This document shows positions 60,190-64,000 of a DNA stretch of 64,000 nt, one piece after another. This DNA comes from Nageia nagi (taxonomy: Eukaryota > Pinophyta). A model generated the notes under the pieces. That model did no database searches, had not been told where the DNA came from, and worked only from the letters and a program-made list of their open reading frames with translations. The position numbers and the translations under genes are program-made. Position 1 is the stretch's first letter. Every line of letters starts with the position of its first letter. The stretch spans positions 8,556,001 through 8,620,000 of the forward strand of contig JBITNC010000002.1 of assembly GCA_050084985.1 (NCBI GenBank), read 5' to 3'.

Positions 60190-60780
60190 TCCTACCATAA
60201 TATTATAATTTGCAAGCATCAATTAGACACATCCACATAACCAAGTAGCACTTTTTAGAAAAAATGAAATGGAACATGAAACCTGGTAGACATAAATGCA
60301 AAATATGGATGATGCATGATGCATACATAGTCTCATGGACTTAAAAGGTTGGAGGAAATGCAATTCATGGTTGTAACAAGGATGCTCTTAAACTTCAATC
60401 TAATGAACCACTTGGAAACCACATTTTTTTTTGTATTTGGCTAAGTATTACAAGCATGTTTTTTGCCAACTTATCACTTGGAAAATTATTGGGTTGAAAT
60501 TTTTTTTCCTTCTCCAAGCCAATTTTTGGAGGATATGGTGTATTTAAATCATTTCATATCACATATTATACTGAAAACAAAAAAAAAAAATCATCTCATA
60601 TCATATGATGTATTTTGGTAGTCAATTTCAAAGCTCCCTCAATATAGCATGCATGACCAAGAAGGTTAACAATGCATGTATAATGATTAATCCTACAATT
60701 GCAGGATATGCAATTCATGGATACAAAAAGGATATGCAATTCATATGTTGTATTTAAGTCATTTCATATCACATATCATA
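60190..60780. pseudogene. Further PPR fragments
   Basis: Plus strand, about 60290-60420: MHDAYIVSWT, then GNAIHGCNKDALKL, typical PPR pieces. Sequence near 60190-60250 and 60605-60680 (minus) repeats the E-motif flank seen at 55085-55240 and 59390-59520. No long frame. Confidence 0.6.
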
Positions 60781-62299
60781 ATTTAAATATAAGCATAATA
60801 ATATTAAAATATGCTCCAAAATTATGCTCAAATGATCTAAATATGCTCTATAGTTTCACACATTACTCATATGTTCCAAATATTTTCAAAAATACTGTTA
60901 CAACATCTCACATTTTAAGATAGGAAAAAAACTTATTTTTTGGGCCAGACAATAAAAGAGTTGCATATATTTTCTTGAAATGTTTCATAATCACCACATA
61001 GTCTATACAACTTGACATTCACTTTATGGACAACCCTCACACTGACTTTATAGTAATCAAAACCCAAAGGTACATGATGCATCCTTTCGTTAGGGTTACC
61101 ACTAAACCATATGACTTTGGCCACTACAGGACTATCCGTAGTCAAGAAGTAGGATTTTCTATCACACTTAGAAGTTGGTATCATTTGCAACCCTACATGA
61201 AAAATTACCAATGAAGATAAATACATGGCATAGAATCTAATTCTATAGTTTTAAACTTGAAATAATAGTGATTGTACCATGTCTAATAAGCCTTAGTTAG
61301 CACCTATAGAGCTATTGTTTATGCTTTGATCTACTTGGGTATAATATTTTGCATTGGAATATGGAATTATGTATAAATAATTATTATAATTTAAGGATGC
61401 AATATATATAAGCATTTCAAATATGAAATCATGAAAAATTTGATACACCTCTAAACATGAAATCTAGAGTGTAACATTGTGCATATTTTTCTCATACTCT
61501 TCCTGAATAGTTACAATGTTTGCCTCCATCTCTTCAAGTATTTTCTTTGTTTTTTTCTAACTCTATGCATGTGGAAAATTTTTACCTTACAACCATCGAT
61601 AGTAATTATAGCAATTGGTGATACACCTTTGTTGATGCCCTGAACCTAACCCATTCTTTTGGAACCTAAAACATGGGTAAGGGCATCATCGATAATATCT
61701 TGAGTTATAGAGGTAAACCCAACATAAAATATTGCATCATTATAGTAACATCACATGCATAGTTAACTTGGAATATGTTAGAAAAAAATCGATAAAAAAA
61801 TTATTTGAAGTTACTATTTCCAAGGGAATAATGATTTTTGAAGTAATATCTAGTGATACAAAAGCATCATCCTTCTTTTTATGAGCTGATACCATACAAA
61901 TACCATTGGTAGTGTAAGATATACATTTGGTTGGCTCTACCTCTACAAGATATATAGTTGGAGAGACATGAGGATAATTCATATAATAAAATAATATAAC
62001 ATAATGGATGAGTATGATATAATACCATTTCATACTCCAATTAAGCATATATTTTCCAACCAATAGTGTGCATGACATGTTGTTGGATCTATTTTTTTAT
62101 TCCTTCTCCTAATCATCTACAATGCAACAAAGGAAACAATATAGTAATTCATTAGTAAGATCATGGTGACCCACAAAACTCACATGCACATAACAATAAT
62201 ATGAACTACCATCATAGAATGGCTAGTAATTACCTCAAAGTTATTATTTCTCTTGCTTTTCACAAAGGCTTTGTTACGATGCTACAATTATGAAAAAGG
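60781..62299. other. AT-rich DNA; two unrecognised minus-strand frames
   Basis: Frames at 60933-61226 (97 codons) and 61740-62078 (112 codons), both minus, show no domain I recognise. They are probably decayed repeat sequence. Confidence 0.4.
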
Positions 62300-62689
62300 A
62301 AAATATTACAGAAATGAAATGAATATGGAATTGAAATAGGAAAATTACAACTATCTATTGAAAATAATAGAGCATGTGCTGGTGAATAGAACATGAAATA
62401 GCATCAATAAGCAAATAAGGATAGGATTTTACTGAATAGTAATAGAATCATAGGCCACTTCAAGGGGGCTACCTCCTTACAACTCCAAAGATGAAAAATA
62501 AATGTTCAATATGCCTTTCTCCACACACTTCTATCTATTTATATTAAACTAACCCTAACCCTAATAGTAATGCAAAATCAAGCCCTACCCTTACAATCAT
62601 AATATTATAATATAGATTGATAATTTAATAAAGTACTAATACTAACACTAAAATGTTAGGATGTGGGATCCTAACATGCCACCCCTCTT

Positions 62690-63650
62690 GGGATGATGCA
62701 ATATAGACCATGTCATCTACCTAGAACTCCCTTTCCACATGTTGCTGATCAACCTATTATTTCATATAGTGTTGGGCTATTTGAAGGTTATCCTTGAACA
62801 AATGAAAAATATCATCTTGAGTAACTATAGCTGAGTCAACTACCTAAACTTTACTAGTACTTACAACATACGAGGTGACTGTTGGTGGAGCTTGACCATA
62901 CACTACTTCATAAGGGTTCATCTTGTTGGTAAAATGATAGGATGTATTATACAACCACTTAGCCAAGGGAAGCCATTGTACCTAATGCACAGGTTATGCT
63001 AAAGCAAAAAAACATAAATATGCTTTCAAGCATTTGTTGATAATTTAATTCTGATCATCAATTTGTGGGTGATATGCTAAGCTCATGTTTAGTTGGGTAC
63101 CTTGCAATTTAAAAATCTCTTGCCAAAAATGACTTGTAAAAGTGGGATCATGATCACTAACAATCATCTCTAGCATGCCATGTAGTTTGAAAATTGTATC
63201 CAAGAATAATTGTGCCACTGTCACTTCTTTGTAAGGATGATCCAATGAATCAAAATGAGCATATTTGGATAACTAATCAACCACCACTAGAATAACTAAT
63301 TTACCATGAGATCTAGGAAGTCCTTTAAAGAAATCCATTGAGATATTGGTCCATGTATGGGTAGGTATGGGGAGAGGTTGAAGGAGTCTCGGAGTACCCA
63401 CTATCTCACCCTTTTATCATTGACACACATCACAAGCTACCACAAACTGCTTGATATCCAATTTCATACCTATCCAATAGAATGATCGTGCCACTCGCTT
63501 ATAAGTTTTCAAAAATCCTTCATGTCTTGATGTAGGTGTAGAATGTAATTTGAAAAGTATTTTTGATTTACATTTTGAAGGATATGGTAACAAAATTAGA
63601 CCTTTGAATCTCAAAATACCATCATGCCATGTATGGCATGGTTTACTCAT
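62690..63650 (-). pseudogene. Gypsy 2 integrase
   Basis: HHCC zinc region at 63417-63650: LHSTPTSRHEGFLKTYKRVA, then FYWIGMKLDIKQFVVACDVC. Catalytic core at 63045-63245: VTVAQLFLDTIFKLHGM, IVSDHDPTFTSHFWQEIF, YHPQIDDQN (family form YHPQTDGQTE). Beyond it, decayed WLPLAEWWYNTSYH-like sequence reaches VDDMVYIASSQEG at about 62690. Confidence 0.85.
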
Positions 63651-63659
63651 GGGGTCTTG

Positions 63660-64000
63660 AGTTTATCAATTCTTAGGTGGAGCTATCCTCTACCCACTCT
63701 TGTTTAACTTTATACAACCATTGGGGAATAGGATATGAAAGAGCTTGCAGTGCTACTTGATCTTCAAATTTTCTAGACAAAGCATCTGTGACCACATTCT
63801 CCTTCCTTTATGGTATGCCATCTCATAATCATACCCCAGTAGTTTGCTCACCCATTTTTGCTGCTTAGATGTAGAAATGCATTTCTCAATGAAAAATTTC
63901 AAAGTGTGATGATCTGTGACGATGATAAAATGGTGACCAATGAGATATGGTATTCAACATTGAACTGCATGAATGATAGCAAGCATTTCTTTTTCATAAG
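63660..64000 (-). pseudogene. Gypsy 2 RNase H fragment
   Basis: Minus-strand pieces KEMLAIIHAVQC (at the window edge), YHISLVTDHHTLKFFIEK-like sequence and SKQQKWVSKLLGYDYEM, the RNase H part upstream of integrase. Frames are broken and it continues beyond the window. Confidence 0.75.

Larger units (their letters stand above)
62300..64000 (-). mobile_element. Gypsy 2: 3' part of a second Gypsy element, cut by the window end
   Basis: The LTR inner end GGATCCTAACA lies at 62676, with CCAAGAGGGGTGGCA on the minus strand next to it as polypurine tract. Integrase and RNase H follow upstream and the element continues past 64000. LTR and protein blocks are similar to Gypsy 1. The outer (left) LTR end could not be fixed, so the start given is approximate. 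The integrase tail runs almost directly into the polypurine tract, so the chromodomain is missing. Confidence 0.8.

Noticed and set aside
61740-62078. 112-codon minus-strand gene
   Set aside because: No recognisable domain, AT-driven composition (Ile, Tyr, Met) and position beside a Gypsy LTR; more likely decayed repeat.
1-64000. tRNA, rRNA or other structured RNA genes
   Set aside because: I saw no convincing cloverleaf or rRNA match by eye; the only tRNA-related sequences are primer-binding sites of the retroelements. A tRNAscan or Rfam run would decide.

Overview
This 64 kb window looks like nuclear DNA of a seed plant with a large, repeat-bloated genome. A gymnosperm is my best guess, but that is inference from repeat style, not proof. 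Only two genes look alive. One is a plastid-type ribose-5-phosphate isomerase at the left edge, whose 5' end lies outside the window. The other is a two-exon gene on the minus strand near 40.0-42.4 kb for a long coiled-coil protein with a plastid-like N-terminus. Almost everything else is decayed transposable elements or AT-rich DNA in which I recognise nothing.

Layout. 0-0.84 kb: isomerase gene, GC-rich. 1.8-3.1 kb: minus-strand LINE fragment with a 392-bp tandem duplication. 5.5-33.25 kb: a three-level nest. The outermost layer is a plus-strand Copia element (Copia A: LTRs at 5488-6161 and 32531-33254) split between gag and pol. Inside it lies a minus-strand LINE (about 6849-29250). The LINE is itself cut by two minus-strand Copia elements of one other family: Copia B1 (8840-16603) and Copia B2 (19304-27643, with a perfect GGTAT target duplication). 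35.1-38.6 kb: decayed plus-strand Helitron Rep/PIF1-helicase sequence. 39.7-39.9 kb: three 69-bp tandem repeats just downstream of the coiled-coil gene. 44.4-44.7 kb: weak gag-like fragment.

47.9-53.6 kb: a minus-strand Ty3/Gypsy chromovirus with both LTRs. 54.4-60.8 kb: debris of pentatricopeptide-repeat (PPR) genes on both strands, mixed with short tandem repeats (ATGATATGAAATGATCC-like) and possible CACTA-type ends. 62.4-64 kb: the 3' part of a second Gypsy element of the same group, running off the window.

The two host genes are not visibly linked in function beyond a likely plastid location. I found no CRISPR, no operon-like system and no convincing RNA gene. The best discovery material is the nest, which gives a clear order of insertion, and the scattered PPR sequence. 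I did not find a clearly new biological system.
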